Part shown: positions 32,431 to 42,405 of the stretch, piece after piece
Numbering within the stretch: position 1 is the first letter of the stretch
How the letters are laid out: every line of letters begins with the position of its first letter
NCBI GenBank assembly: GCA_001592805.2
Contig: CP051141.1
Span: forward strand, 2,232,001 to 2,296,000
Reading direction: 5' to 3'
Source of the DNA: Peltaster fructicola
Lineage: Eukaryota > Ascomycota > Dothideomycetes
Length of the DNA: 64,000 bases
The notes under the pieces: generated by a model
What the model saw: the letters and a program-made list of their open reading frames with translations, nothing else
What the model was told of the DNA's origin: nothing
Databases searched by the model: none
Translations under genes and position numbers: made by a program

Positions 32431-34769
32431 TCTTCATGCTTGCAAGCTGCGAACGGGCTATGAAGTCGACTTGTATTGTTGGCGTGTGAAGTGCAGCCCG
32501 TCGATGTCCGCGCACCTTGCGCAGTCGCCGACAATCTCGTGGAATCTCCTCTTGGATCTCGATGCTGAGGACTGTACGAGGCTATGCTGATTGAGGGTTG
32601 GCGAAGTGATGCGATGGTGGATATGCGATGGTGGATGAAGATCGTAGACAGCTAAAAGACCTACGATCTGTCGATGAGGGTGATGACAAGAGGAACAAAG
32701 TGGAAGGTTCTCTTGCTTGAGTACTCCGCTTTGAACATCGAAGCCTCCAGAACTTTTGCGACTGACTTGACAGGCTCAGAAGACGGAAATCAGCTGCGTA
32801 GCAACGGATGGAGTTCGAAACGGAATGTCACCACATTACCTTACCTCACACTGAGACCTCCGAGATATGTAGAGAAAAGAGGCTTGGAGGCTTACGCTGA
32901 GTCGGATCCGTGTTTCTTTCGTGGGTAGCAAGTTTCCCGCATGCTGCTGCAGTTCCTCTACCTCGTAAAGCAAGCTATGTCACGAGAAACAGATCGCTCA
33001 AGGTAGCTGTGATCTGACATAGCGCAGCCGACGTTATGTCCGGCAATGCAGAGATGACAGTACAGCTCCATCTGTTGCACTCATATCTTATCGACGGACG
33101 TTTGCGACCGGATTTGCGACCAAGCAAAGTGAGCGTAAGTAGAAGCTCCCAATGCGCCGTTGAGAGGCTTGCTCAGAATGCTGTGCACGTCAGATTTGCA
33201 CAGCCATGAAACTGATCAGCAAGTTATAGATATAGTCCTCATCATCGCTTTGGCAGATAAGCGAATCGGGGCATGAGCAAGAGCATTCTAGTGCTCGCGG
33301 TATAACCATCCTACGCTTCGGTCGTCGTAGCCTATCATGTCAACGTGTAAGGGTGGATGTGTATGGTTGTCAGATGATGAAGCACGGTACTGCATTGCAG
33401 CTCAACGACGATGAAGTGTCGTTTGGAGCGCACGGACGCAAGCAGACCCACTGTGCTTGGCGGCAGTTGCGGTAGTCTTTGTGACGGTCACACAGCACTG
33501 CTCTTCGCGCTCACGTTGAGAGCCGAGCAACGCTCGACTCAACAATATGAATCGGTTGATAGCTCCTCAAGAGCCAAGGAGTCGAATGAGCCATCAAACA
33601 CATGACAGACCCAGCTGCTCTTCGCAGACCGCACGAACAACAGCACCACCATAACCACAATCACGTCCTTCTGCGACATCAACGCATCACCACTGGCAGC
33701 CATACAGCATCTCACATAGGCAACCAAATTTAAAATTGCCTCTGCAAAGATTAAGCAAGGCTCATTTGACCTGTTCCTTTCAACATACTATACCTGCGGC
33801 AAGCTGTAATTGGCGTCCGATCATATGATTCGCAGGCATGAAGCCTTCCATCGACAATACTAAGGCCAGCTGAGCTTTCCAGACACAATAATCCCGTCGA
33901 CGACAAGGCAGATGAAGAATGACATGGATATATATGAGAAGTTCTTGGACGAGTAAACAAGGTCGGTAAATCCACATATATGCGCTGCATCAGACTTGTC
34001 AAGAGGAACGTCGTGCTCAACGGTGCTATAACAGATCGGAGATAGGAGCAAAGAGCGAATTCACCAGACACAATGCTTGCTGAGCAGAAATACAGCGTAC
34101 CAAGGAACACAGATGGCTCAGAGTGCGGGCAAATGTAAGCATCATGGCTTGCATCCTTTCCCACCTTTCTTCAGACAGTATCGGCAGCCGCTCGAAAACA
34201 TCACACTAAAGAAGTTTTACATGCTCGATGAGAAGGAGAATGAGCGCCACTGGCACTGGCAAAGCACAACATGTGGCAAACACCGTCAAGCTCTGGATGT
34301 CTATGCTCAACTCATCTGCAAGCTGTGTTCTTCAGTACGAGGCTGTTCGATCGCTGCGTGTAACACCGGACTGCGGACTCGAAGCTGCAAGGCAAGCATG
34401 CTAAGAGGAACGTCCAAGTACCGGTGTTGCGCTGCAATCTCATCTTCCATGGCCTGTCCACGCTTGCGACAATCATAGGCTCGATGTTGGCCGTCAGGCA
34501 AGCCAACCTCGGTTGTGGACGATTGTCAAGTATTAACTTGTGTGCGTAGCTGACGAGAACTTGGTTGGTGACGTTGCGTGAAGTGAATCGGGTGTTGTGG
34601 TGCATGGAATTGGCCACTAATTTCGAGTCACTGCATGTTACAATGAGCGAGTCGCTGCATGTTATAGTCAACAAAGCTAACTACTTCTCTTCTTTCATAC
34701 TGTCAAGCCACCTCGAGCATTCTTTCATGTCAACCACGATTATCTCTTCCAGCTGAGACTCTTACTTCG
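32431..34769. other. 2.3-kb region without a supported gene
   Basis: Frames at 33411-33605, 33751-34164 (minus) and 34077-34478 (plus) are 60-140 codons but have shadow-like composition and no motifs. The region may hold long promoters or an unrecognised spliced gene. I see no repeat or mobile element. Confidence 0.35.
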
Positions 34770-36290
34770 ATGTACACAAACTCACGACTCTTCGCAACAT
34801 CAGAGCTAATAGAGCGAATGCTGAGTCAGGTGCGTCGAAAGTGTTCACGAAACCGCGCACGTTTGCTAATCTTCACGTCACAGACGCCCGAGGGCAACAT
34901 GTCTAGCAGACTTACCATCAGCCCTGCTCGCGACAATCCGCGACGATCTATGAGTGCAACCTCGAACACACCGAGTCGTCAGTACGAAGACGACACCGAC
35001 ACGGATAGTCCAGAAGGCGAAGAAGCCGACGGGTTCGGGCTACAATACTCAACATACCACAGTCAGGCATCACCTTCGAAGGTCAACAATCGCAAGCGAA
35101 CTGCTAGCGCATTGTCTAGCGACGAAGTAGATCATGGCGACGATTCTCAGACACCAACTTCTGGTGCCAGAAGCAAGAAGAGCAAGCGGATTGCTAGCAA
35201 GGCTGATGATAACAACGATCCAGGCTCTTATGACCTGCACGAGACAGCAGACAAAGCCGTCAGCAGGCGTGGTGCCCCTGGTATAGGATATCCCTTGGAC
35301 AAGTCAGGCCAAGACTTGAATCTCATAGGAGTCCGGCAGGCGAAGCGATGGAAGCGTGCAGAGAACACTAAGACCAAAGGTCGCCTCAAAGCGCTCAAAT
35401 TTATCAATTCCAGAACTCCACTTCATTGCTACAATGAATGGCTTGGCATCTCAGACATACTCAGCTACACCAAGAAAGGTGGTACCTACTTCTACGAGAT
35501 TGTGGTCAAAGACTACTACTATCACCCGAGTGCGAAGCTCAAGTATGTGATACTGGCTCACGGACAACCGCATCTTGTTGAGTTTCACAAAACACATGGC
35601 GAGCATGGAGTGCCACTAGAAGCCACATATCCAGCTCGTCCCGCCTCAGATCTCCCAGAGTACGCCCGACGATTTCATCCAAATTATCGAGCTGCCACCC
35701 CATCGTCGATTGCGAGTTCGCGCTCATCGCAGCCATCGCTTCCAGCCACGAAGCACTACGATCGCAGTGACGAGCTCTACCGAAGAGGCCTTACTGGTAC
35801 ATCTCGTAACAGCTCGATGTATGGAGTAGAGCCAGCACAGCCGACACCGTCAACACCATGTCCAATGCCGGGCCTCAAGAGCAATGCAGAATTCACACGA
35901 GGCATTAGTCGTACAATTGGTGGCATACATCAGTCACGTGAGCATGGATATGAGCTGGGCCACACCAAGGCAGCCTGTCACCGCTCTGACGTCTTGGAAG
36001 CATCATCAGCTCCAGAAATCCGATCAGAGGTGGGCAATGCCCATCGTCGCCTGCTGTCATCAGCTGCTCCGAGGAAAGACAACCATTGCGAGACCACTGC
36101 ATCGAAGACCAAGGGCGTGCATATTGACGATCGATGGTCCGAGGGCGATCTTAACCTCTTGGGACACATGTGCTCTGAGCAGAAGCAGCCTGCAGAAATC
36201 GCCGTTTTCTTCCGTTGTACTGAGAAAGAAGTCACCAGCCAGGTTATGCGAGCTTACGGCGCGGTCTGGAAGCGTAAGGATAAACGGTAG
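34770..36290 (+). CDS. Nuclear-type hypothetical protein with C-terminal SANT/Myb-like segment
   Basis: Open frame of 506 residues. A well-formed in-frame 54-bp intron (34830-34883, GTGCGT donor, GCTAAT branch, CACAG acceptor, no stop) probably sits near the start, giving ~488 residues. The N-terminal ~150 residues are disordered with basic clusters (NRKRTAS, KKSKRIASK), NLS-like. A conserved-looking central block (residues ~175-300) includes RTPLHCYNEWLGISDI and YFYEIVVKDYYYHP. The C-terminal end reads DDRWSEGDLNLLGHM, CSEQKQPAEIAVFF and RCTEKEVTSQVMRAYG, resembling a SANT/Myb three-helix unit. A chromatin or transcription role is an inference. No orthologue recognised. Confidence 0.7.
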   Translation: MYTNSRLFATSELIERMLSQVRRKCSRNRARLLIFTSQTPEGNMSSRLTISPARDNPRRSMSATSNTPSRQYEDDTDTDSPEGEEADGFGLQYSTYHSQASPSKVNNRKRTASALSSDEVDHGDDSQTPTSGARSKKSKRIASKADDNNDPGSYDLHETADKAVSRRGAPGIGYPLDKSGQDLNLIGVRQAKRWKRAENTKTKGRLKALKFINSRTPLHCYNEWLGISDILSYTKKGGTYFYEIVVKDYYYHPSAKLKYVILAHGQPHLVEFHKTHGEHGVPLEATYPARPASDLPEYARRFHPNYRAATPSSIASSRSSQPSLPATKHYDRSDELYRRGLTGTSRNSSMYGVEPAQPTPSTPCPMPGLKSNAEFTRGISRTIGGIHQSREHGYELGHTKAACHRSDVLEASSAPEIRSEVGNAHRRLLSSAAPRKDNHCETTASKTKGVHIDDRWSEGDLNLLGHMCSEQKQPAEIAVFFRCTEKEVTSQVMRAYGAVWKRKDKR

Positions 36291-37735
36291 CCAGACTTGA
36301 GCCAGGGCTCTCAACGTCATGTGCTCTGATAAGAGCATTGGCAATCGACATCTAACCGTGGCGTCAGATCACAGCTCAGGATAACGGTTCATTTTGGATT
36401 GGTTCACATACATGGCGCCCTACTGCCATCATAACGTAGTCAAGTTTGGAGTATTATGGTCTGCCGCCACTTCGTTAACACACACTTTTGATAGTCACAT
36501 AGTCTTGTTCGCAACGAGTCACCGACCTACACGGCATGGGTAGAATCTTTGTGTACTATCTTGATGACCGCGAATGCAATTGTCCCCAATCGAGCGCTAT
36601 AGACACGAGAGTCAGCTTTCTTGATGCTGCCGACCCGGAGACATCCCATTAGACGCGAGAGATGTGTCTTATAAGAGTTGGTGAACCTGGAACGATGCGA
36701 TCTATCTTGTCGTTCAGGAGCCTGATTGTCTTCGCATGCAGCAACGCCTTTCAGTGCAGTATCACTTGCCATAAGACCTACTGCATTCTGATAGTCTTGT
36801 GTGTGCATGATTCGCTCATGGGTGAGTCACCGCTTGCCATGAGAACAACACTCCTGCGACATGATGCCTTGTAGTCCCCGAAGTGCTTCACTCGCCGCTC
36901 ATTGTCCCTTGATGCATACGATTGTGTTTGTCTCCTCTGTTGCGAGGTAGTCTAGCAGCACGAGCAGGCACATCATAGTCAGACAACGTGAGTATAGTTT
37001 GTTGTCTTAAGGTTCTTCGCTCGTTGTTCGATGTCTGGCGACTTCGGTGGTAGTTCACCCGGGCGTCGAGGAGTTGGAACATCAATCGGTGGCATTGATT
37101 GATTAAAGTCTTGACTTGAGCTGTCTGGTGTGTTGGTCAGAGTTGGAGGCAGCCGACGCAGCGGGTGAAGTCTACGCAACGTCGATGACAGATCACCCAA
37201 GTCATACCGCCGTAATCAGATGAAGTGTTTGGCCGCTCTCACATCGCTTATGTTGCTCCACAAGGTATGCTGTAGTAGGAAGTAATGGCCTGGAAGCCTG
37301 TTAGCAGAGCCTCAAGGATGTTGTGTTCATATCGTCGTGGTTCATACATATTGGATGCCAAGCTCAACTGCTCTCTTGGATTCAGTCCTTGACCCGATCC
37401 CATTCTAGTTACCTATGTTCATATGATGCCCACGCGACACTAGGCAGGATCATTGTGAGGCGCAGTGCGACATCGCAAAGCAGCAGTGTAGCAGTCTTGA
37501 TGACATGCGGCCCTGTGCTACTCAAAGCTTAAAGTGACGAGCGGACTGAGAATACCTATTGATCAAGAGGCAGCATTGACGTAGAACTGTTATACAAGTG
37601 GTAATCTGGTTACAAATGCAGTTGTGGAAGCATGGCTTCGTGTTGTGAAGCAGGCAAAGAAGGTGCTGCATCGAGTCGAGCACTATCTGGATCCGAGCCA
37701 GGATGGACGGCTAAGGGTGTTGCCATCGTTGTGCT
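36291..37735. other. 1.4-kb region with possible unplaced minus-strand exons
   Basis: No complete gene. Coding-like minus-strand pieces near 36979-37460 are described separately; nothing else was recognised. Confidence 0.35.
36979..37460 (-). CDS. Possible small spliced gene, unresolved
   Basis: One minus-strand piece (~37207 to 36979) ends in a Pro-rich tail: YDLGDLSSTLRRLHPLRRLP, then SMPPIDVPTPRRPGELPPKS and a stop. Upstream, in a different frame, a piece reads GSGQGLNPREQLSLASNMYE then PRRYEHNILEALLTGFQAIT. Between them lie plausible splice signals (GCTAACAG, TACTACAG acceptors; a GTGAGA donor). Composition looks like real protein, but I could not build one consistent frame. Family unknown. 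Confidence 0.25.
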
Positions 37736-38656
37736 CTATGCAGGTGGCAGGACTGAGGTCAATTCGATCATGGTCTCTGCTTCAGCTGTTGGGAGCTTAC
37801 CATCATCGTTGATACTTTGTTCGCCGATGCTATCGTGCGGTGGTGTAGTGTCGATGTCTCCAGGTGGCAGACCCGCCTCTACGCAAGAGTCTGATGCTTG
37901 TGTCGCCAGTTGGCGAGCATCGCGTGCTTGGAGACTCGCGAGCTCGAGTGCCTCTTCCTGCAGCTCTAGAGGAAGCGCTGCCCATTGACGCTGTGTAGCC
38001 TGTTCACGCTGTTCACGCTGACGATGGACAGCACGCTCGCCAAGTGCTGCGCAGTACCACTTCTCACATGTTCTGAGCTCTTCCTCGCGACGAGCCTGGT
38101 ATACCTCGAACTCTTCTTCCATCTCCTTGTTTGTGTTCATGCGCACTCGCAAGTTCACTTCATCCTCCTCCATAGAGCCCTTCCAGTATGTGATCTGTAA
38201 CTTCAGCCTTTCGATACGTTCCTTCTTCCCGCTTATCACGTCCACCAAATTGGACGTCTCTCGCTCGAAGTCGGCAATCTGATGTCGTTGCTTGCTCTCT
38301 TCCGTCTTCAGCTTTGCTTGGAATTCCTCGTAGAAGCGTTCAAGCTCCGAATCAGCCACTTTGGGCGGCTCATGCAAGTCGAGGTAGAACTCTCTATGGG
38401 AATCCAAGTGACAGGTAGCAGAGGCCTTGATCGGTTCGTTGATGTTCCAGTCGGACAATGCAGGGGTATCATGTGTTTGGTTGGAGTTGACTGATGTTTC
38501 AAGCTTTCGCTTTTTGGCCGGTGGAGCGCGCAAGGCACTGGGAGGTGGATTACAGGCCTGGCTCAAATCGTCCGAGTCTTCTTCGTTGTGTGCCTTGGTC
38601 ATCGTGGACATCGGAGTAGCGGGCGGCCCAGAGTTGAGACTCTGTCGCAGGGCCAT
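37736..38656 (-). CDS. Coiled-coil hypothetical protein, ~306 aa
   Basis: Intronless from ATG at 38656, the first ATG; the frame upstream, starting with GTG, encodes an Asn run from CAA/AAC-rich DNA. A disordered N-terminus with a KKRKLE basic cluster is followed at residues ~95-240 by a long charged helical region (ELERFYEEFQAKLKTEESKQ ... KKERIERLKLQITYWKGSME ... EMEEEFEVYQARREEELRTC) with heptad-like hydrophobics. The tail is acidic/Pro-rich. Such a layout suits a structural or kinetochore/nuclear-body protein, but no family is recognised. Confidence 0.65.
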   Translation of the reverse strand: MALRQSLNSGPPATPMSTMTKAHNEEDSDDLSQACNPPPSALRAPPAKKRKLETSVNSNQTHDTPALSDWNINEPIKASATCHLDSHREFYLDLHEPPKVADSELERFYEEFQAKLKTEESKQRHQIADFERETSNLVDVISGKKERIERLKLQITYWKGSMEEDEVNLRVRMNTNKEMEEEFEVYQARREEELRTCEKWYCAALGERAVHRQREQREQATQRQWAALPLELQEEALELASLQARDARQLATQASDSCVEAGLPPGDIDTTPPHDSIGEQSINDDGKLPTAEAETMIELTSVLPPA

Positions 38657-39658
38657 GTTGTTGTTGTTCGTTGTTGTTCTTTGCGAGTGGTGTGAGAGGG
38701 TGAAAGGAGAGATTCTGGAGGATTTCTGCCTTTTATGCAACCAACAAGCCCGAGTGAATCGCACGGCTGTGCCACGAGACCTACTAATGCAAACTGCGAT
38801 GCTTCGCCTGCGTCAGGTTGTTTGCCTCACATAGGGACCAGGCTTGATGCTGCCGCACAATGAAATTAGTGTATACAATGAGCCAGGTCTGATGCTGCAA
38901 TAAGCCTGTTATGACATCTGAAGACTGCTCGTTATTTGACATGGATGGGAAGAGCTGACCAGAGAGAAGGCACCAATGGAGCTGTAAGAAGATGTTCCTC
39001 GATGACTTACCTTTCGGAATAGCAAGAAGAACAGACAACGATTGTCCCATCCTGCTTTGCTGAATCTCAGCAGCACCGCAGTACGAAGCTATTCCACAGG
39101 ATCTCATCGTGCGCGTTCGACAGGAGCGGCGCCATTCGAGCTAGGAGAATCAACAACCTGCAAAGTGATGCAGTTGCGATCGATGAGACTGCTCCGATAT
39201 CTCATATCCTGTACGCTGCATGAAGAAGACAAAGGACGGAGTTCGGAGGAAGACACGGACACGAGATACAAATGAAACGAAATGAAGGAAGGAAGGTTGA
39301 AGTCGTGGACTGATGCAGTGGTTGAGGAGAAACACAGTTCTTGCTATATTGGCCGACGTCTGGTGATAGATTACTGTAATCTCCCGAAAGTTGAAACTAA
39401 ACATTGACGATCTTGCGTCGTAAGGACTCACGGCAAGTAGTCTGTCATCCCTGTGAGCACCTACCACAAGCTGCCTTGATTTGTGATCCTGGGATGTTTG
39501 CGGGAACGACAGCGCAGGAAGTGTGCTGTGCTCACCGACCAAATGGTGTCAGTCCGTCAGTATCCGGTCCTTGCGTCGGTGTGACAGGGCATAGCTCTGT
39601 GGCAGCCGTCTGTGCATGGAGCTCAGGGAATCAGCAAAAGTACTGCCGATGTACTGCT

Positions 39659-39709
39659 GATAAGGTGACGTTAAGATCTTGCAGATAAGGTGACGTACAA
39701 GCTCTTGCA
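39659..39709 (+). repeat. Tandem 25-26 bp duplication carrying TGACGT
   Basis: GATAAGGTGACGTTAAGATC is followed directly by a second copy beginning GATAAGGTGACGTACAAG; both end CTTGCA. Each copy holds a GATA box and a TGACGT CRE half-site. It lies ~700 bp upstream of the opsin start. Confidence 0.6.
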
Positions 39710-40255
39710 GCTCTCATCGATGATGCACCAAGTGCTGTTGGTTGCACACGGCACAGTCGGAAGCTGACCATTACAACAGGAGTCCACTGGTACCCAGGTG
39801 ATCCCACTTCAAATCTTGTCCACGAGCGAAAAGCTTGACGTGGTCCTACCGGCCGATCCAATATGCATCCTCGCGATCGTGACGCAAAGAAGCTTTTCAT
39901 GGATGTCAAACCAAGCTCACCACTAGCTGCGAGTCGTGGCGCATCTGCATAATGCTTCGGTACTGGCGGGCACGCGATCGCAGGAGCTCTCAATGTCATC
40001 ATTACCGGTCTTCCCTCGTCAGCCACATGCGTGAGGGTATCCTTCGATCATCACAGGCATAGATCGTGCAGCAGTGCTGTGTTTGAGTGTTGAGTCGCGC
40101 CAACCAGCTTGGGATGATGGTCAAATCACCGATCATGTCGACACAGGCGACTTCCGAGCGAGGCTGGTAAGCTAGCTTTAATGATGAGCACAAGCATCAA
40201 TGGGCGCTTGCGTTGGCTTGTGATGCGTCTGCAATGATCATCGAGCTCGATTATT

Positions 40256-40263
40256 TGACGTCA
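40256..40263 (+). promoter_or_regulatory. Palindromic CRE (TGACGTCA) upstream of the opsin
   Basis: A perfect 8-bp ATF/CREB-type site sits 138 bp upstream of the opsin ATG. A related AGACGTCATC occurs at 48097-48106 in the carRA/carX shared promoter. bZIP factors of the Atf1 class bind such sites; action here is inferred. Confidence 0.45.
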
Positions 40264-40400
40264 TTCCGCTCCAGCCTAAGACTTCCGTCTCAACACTGAT
40301 ATAACAATCTCTTCTCCGTTCATTCTGCTTCTTCAAACCATTCTCTCGCCAGCGCGCCCGCAGTTGTCTCTCGACACTATTCCATCAGCAATACCGTCAA

Positions 40401-41841
40401 GATGTCCGGCAACGACGCTCTCAACACGAACAGTATGCCTTCTAGCTATTCATGTTGTTCTCGAACTGACCATGGACAGCCAACTTCGTCAACAATGCTC
40501 GAGGAACCAACTACTCCATCACTACCCATGGAAGTGATTGGTAAGTCTCATGGCTTCATGGTTACGTGATAGCAGCTTACATAATCCAGGTACTGGGCCG
40601 TCACTGCAGTGGTATGTTCCAACTAAGTCGAGACGACATGAGCTAAGATTGCTGACATGTACAGATGTAAGCAAGACAACCATAAACTAGCGGAGTCCTC
40701 TGACACGTACAGGATGGTGTCGACCCTCGCCTTCATGGGCCTTTCACTTACCAAACCTCGCACACACAGGTTGTTCCATTACATCACGTGAGTTCGTTTC
40801 GTCCCAACTAAGCTGAGACGAAAGTCTCTGGTAGTTGGAATACCGCCTCCAGTGCTTCATTGCTGACCGTTATTGTTTTCTAGAGCGGGTATCACCATGG
40901 TTGCATCGATCGCCTACTTCTCCATGGCTTCGAACCTAGGCTACACAGGTGTGACTGTGGAATTCCTTCGCAATAGCGACCAGACAGTTCGAGAGATCTT
41001 TTACGTGAGGTACAACTTCCGCCTTAACTTACCTATATACCCGTGCTCATTGCTGACCGTTCTTCAGGTACATCGACTGGTTTATCACCACTCCTCTCCT
41101 CCTCCTCGATCTCCTCCTCACTGCCGGCATGCCAGCTCCAACTATCCTATTCGTCATTCTTCTTGACGAGGTCATGATCGTCACCGGCCTCGTTGGAGCT
41201 CTCGTCTCGACAAGTTATAAGTGGGGATACTTCACTTTTGGCTGCGTAGCTTTGGGCTATGTGCTGTATGTGCTCACTGTAGAGGCTCGCCTGCATGCAA
41301 ACCACCTTGGCAAGGACATTGGCCGGGTCTTCTTGACCTGTGGAGCGTTAACGAGCCTGCTCTGGACTCTCTATCCTATCGCCTGTGAGTAGAGCCCGAA
41401 GGGCTCTACTCAGGGGAGACGAAGTCTCCCAACGAAGTCTTGCACGACGAACGGGAGACTTTTCGTCTCTTCTGAGTTGAGACTGAATCCTATCCAGACC
41501 TCTGACTGACATTTGTTTTAGGGGGAGTATGCGAGGGTGGTAACGTTATTCATCCAGACTCTGAGGCTGTGTTCTACGGTGTCCTCGACGTCTTCGCAAA
41601 GCCTGTCTTCGGAGCTCTTCTCCTCTTTGGCCACCGTAACATTGACCCAGCTCGCCTTGGTCTTCACATCCGTGACTATGACGACAAGGTTTGTGTTTTC
41701 CAGATTCTTATCTGTGTTTCTGTACTGACGATTGACCAGGACTTCTCTGTCCGCAACACCAACAAGCAGAACAAGGAGATTGCAGCCACTGAGGGAGTTG
41801 CCGCTCACAACGGTACTACTACCACTGCAGAGACCGTCTAA
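40401..41841 (+). CDS. carO: Microbial-type rhodopsin (CarO-like, proton-pump residues), nine exons
   Basis: Exons 40401-40431, 40480-40540, 40590-40611, 40665-40666, 40713-40787, 40884-41009, 41068-41384, 41522-41688 and 41740-41841 give 300 residues. Seven helices follow a short N-terminus. Helix C reads YVRYIDWFITTPLLLLD, keeping the equivalents of bacteriorhodopsin Asp85 and Asp96. Helix G holds the retinal lysine in LDVFAKPVFG. Both carboxylates predict an outward proton pump of the CarO/Leptosphaeria-rhodopsin type rather than an NOP-1-like form. Exon 4 is only two bases (AT), needed to keep frame. Introns 5 (96 bp) and 7 (137 bp) are long and contain hairpins. The carotenoid genes next door would supply retinal. 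Confidence 0.93.
41386..41471 (+). other. Intron hairpin array covering the 5' splice site of opsin intron 7
   Basis: Intron 7 spans 41385-41521. GAGTAGAGCCC (41387-41397) and GGGCTCTACTC (41401-41411) pair perfectly around a GAA triloop, with one extra U-A pair below. GGGAGAC (41414-41420) and GTCTCCC (41424-41430) form a second GAA-looped hairpin. GGGAGAC/GTCTCTT (41453-41471) form a third with two wobble pairs. The first stem takes in all but the first base of the GTGAGT donor. Confidence 0.85.
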
Positions 41842-42405
41842 GCGTAAACGAGACATCTGCCTATATGGACCAGCATGCTTGGGCATTGTGCTAGATGCTG
41901 TGTGCATCTGTCGCTGCAGATCCACCATTTGCAACACACGATAGGACTGCGAATGCATAATGCTTATGGCACTGCCCAGATGTTGCACGACCTCAATACC
42001 CATCCGTAATCAATAGCTAATTAATCTACACTTGCGTTTCTCATCCTTCTACGATGAATCTCACAATAATATATTGGGCGCCTTGCTATTGAAATGCCCA
42101 GATAGACAATGGAAGCTGCTTCCAAGTCTATGATGTACAGGTCACGTCTTCCATGCGAGACCGTGGTCTGGGACGACTTGATACAAGCACGGACAGAAGA
42201 TTGCTCAGACCAAAACTTGTATACCTTGAGACTACTTTTAGTAAGCTACGAAAGCATTTGCTCTGGTTTTGATCGTGGTCCTCCGTCACATGTCAGCGCG
42301 TGGTAGTTCCGCTAATGGTGAGGTCAACGACACTTCGCACTCCAGACCCCAGAAACCTCACCACTTCATACAACACCTCAACCTGGTCGCCATTCAGACG
42401 CTGCG
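41842..42405. promoter_or_regulatory. carB 5' flank
   Basis: 564 bp between opsin stop and carB start, same direction. It includes GGTCACGTCT near 42142. No other clear site and no gene. Confidence 0.35.

Larger units (their letters stand above)
38657..40400. other. Long 5' flank of the opsin gene, no gene seen
   Basis: 1.7 kb between two divergent genes. Frames such as 39150-39542 and 39631-40026 on the minus strand lack motifs and an ATG context. The stretch contains a tandem TGACGT-bearing repeat and a palindromic CRE, described separately. Confidence 0.4.

Noticed and set aside
33751-34478. Opposed 137- and 133-codon frames
   Set aside because: Neither has a motif or splice partners, and both have shadow-like composition.
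39150-40193. Minus-strand frames upstream of the opsin gene
   Set aside because: The longest (39631-40026) starts with GTG, not ATG, and has no coding pattern.
40612-40712. A single 101-bp intron in the opsin gene
   Set aside because: It shifts the frame and destroys the conserved helix A; the two-base exon keeps it.
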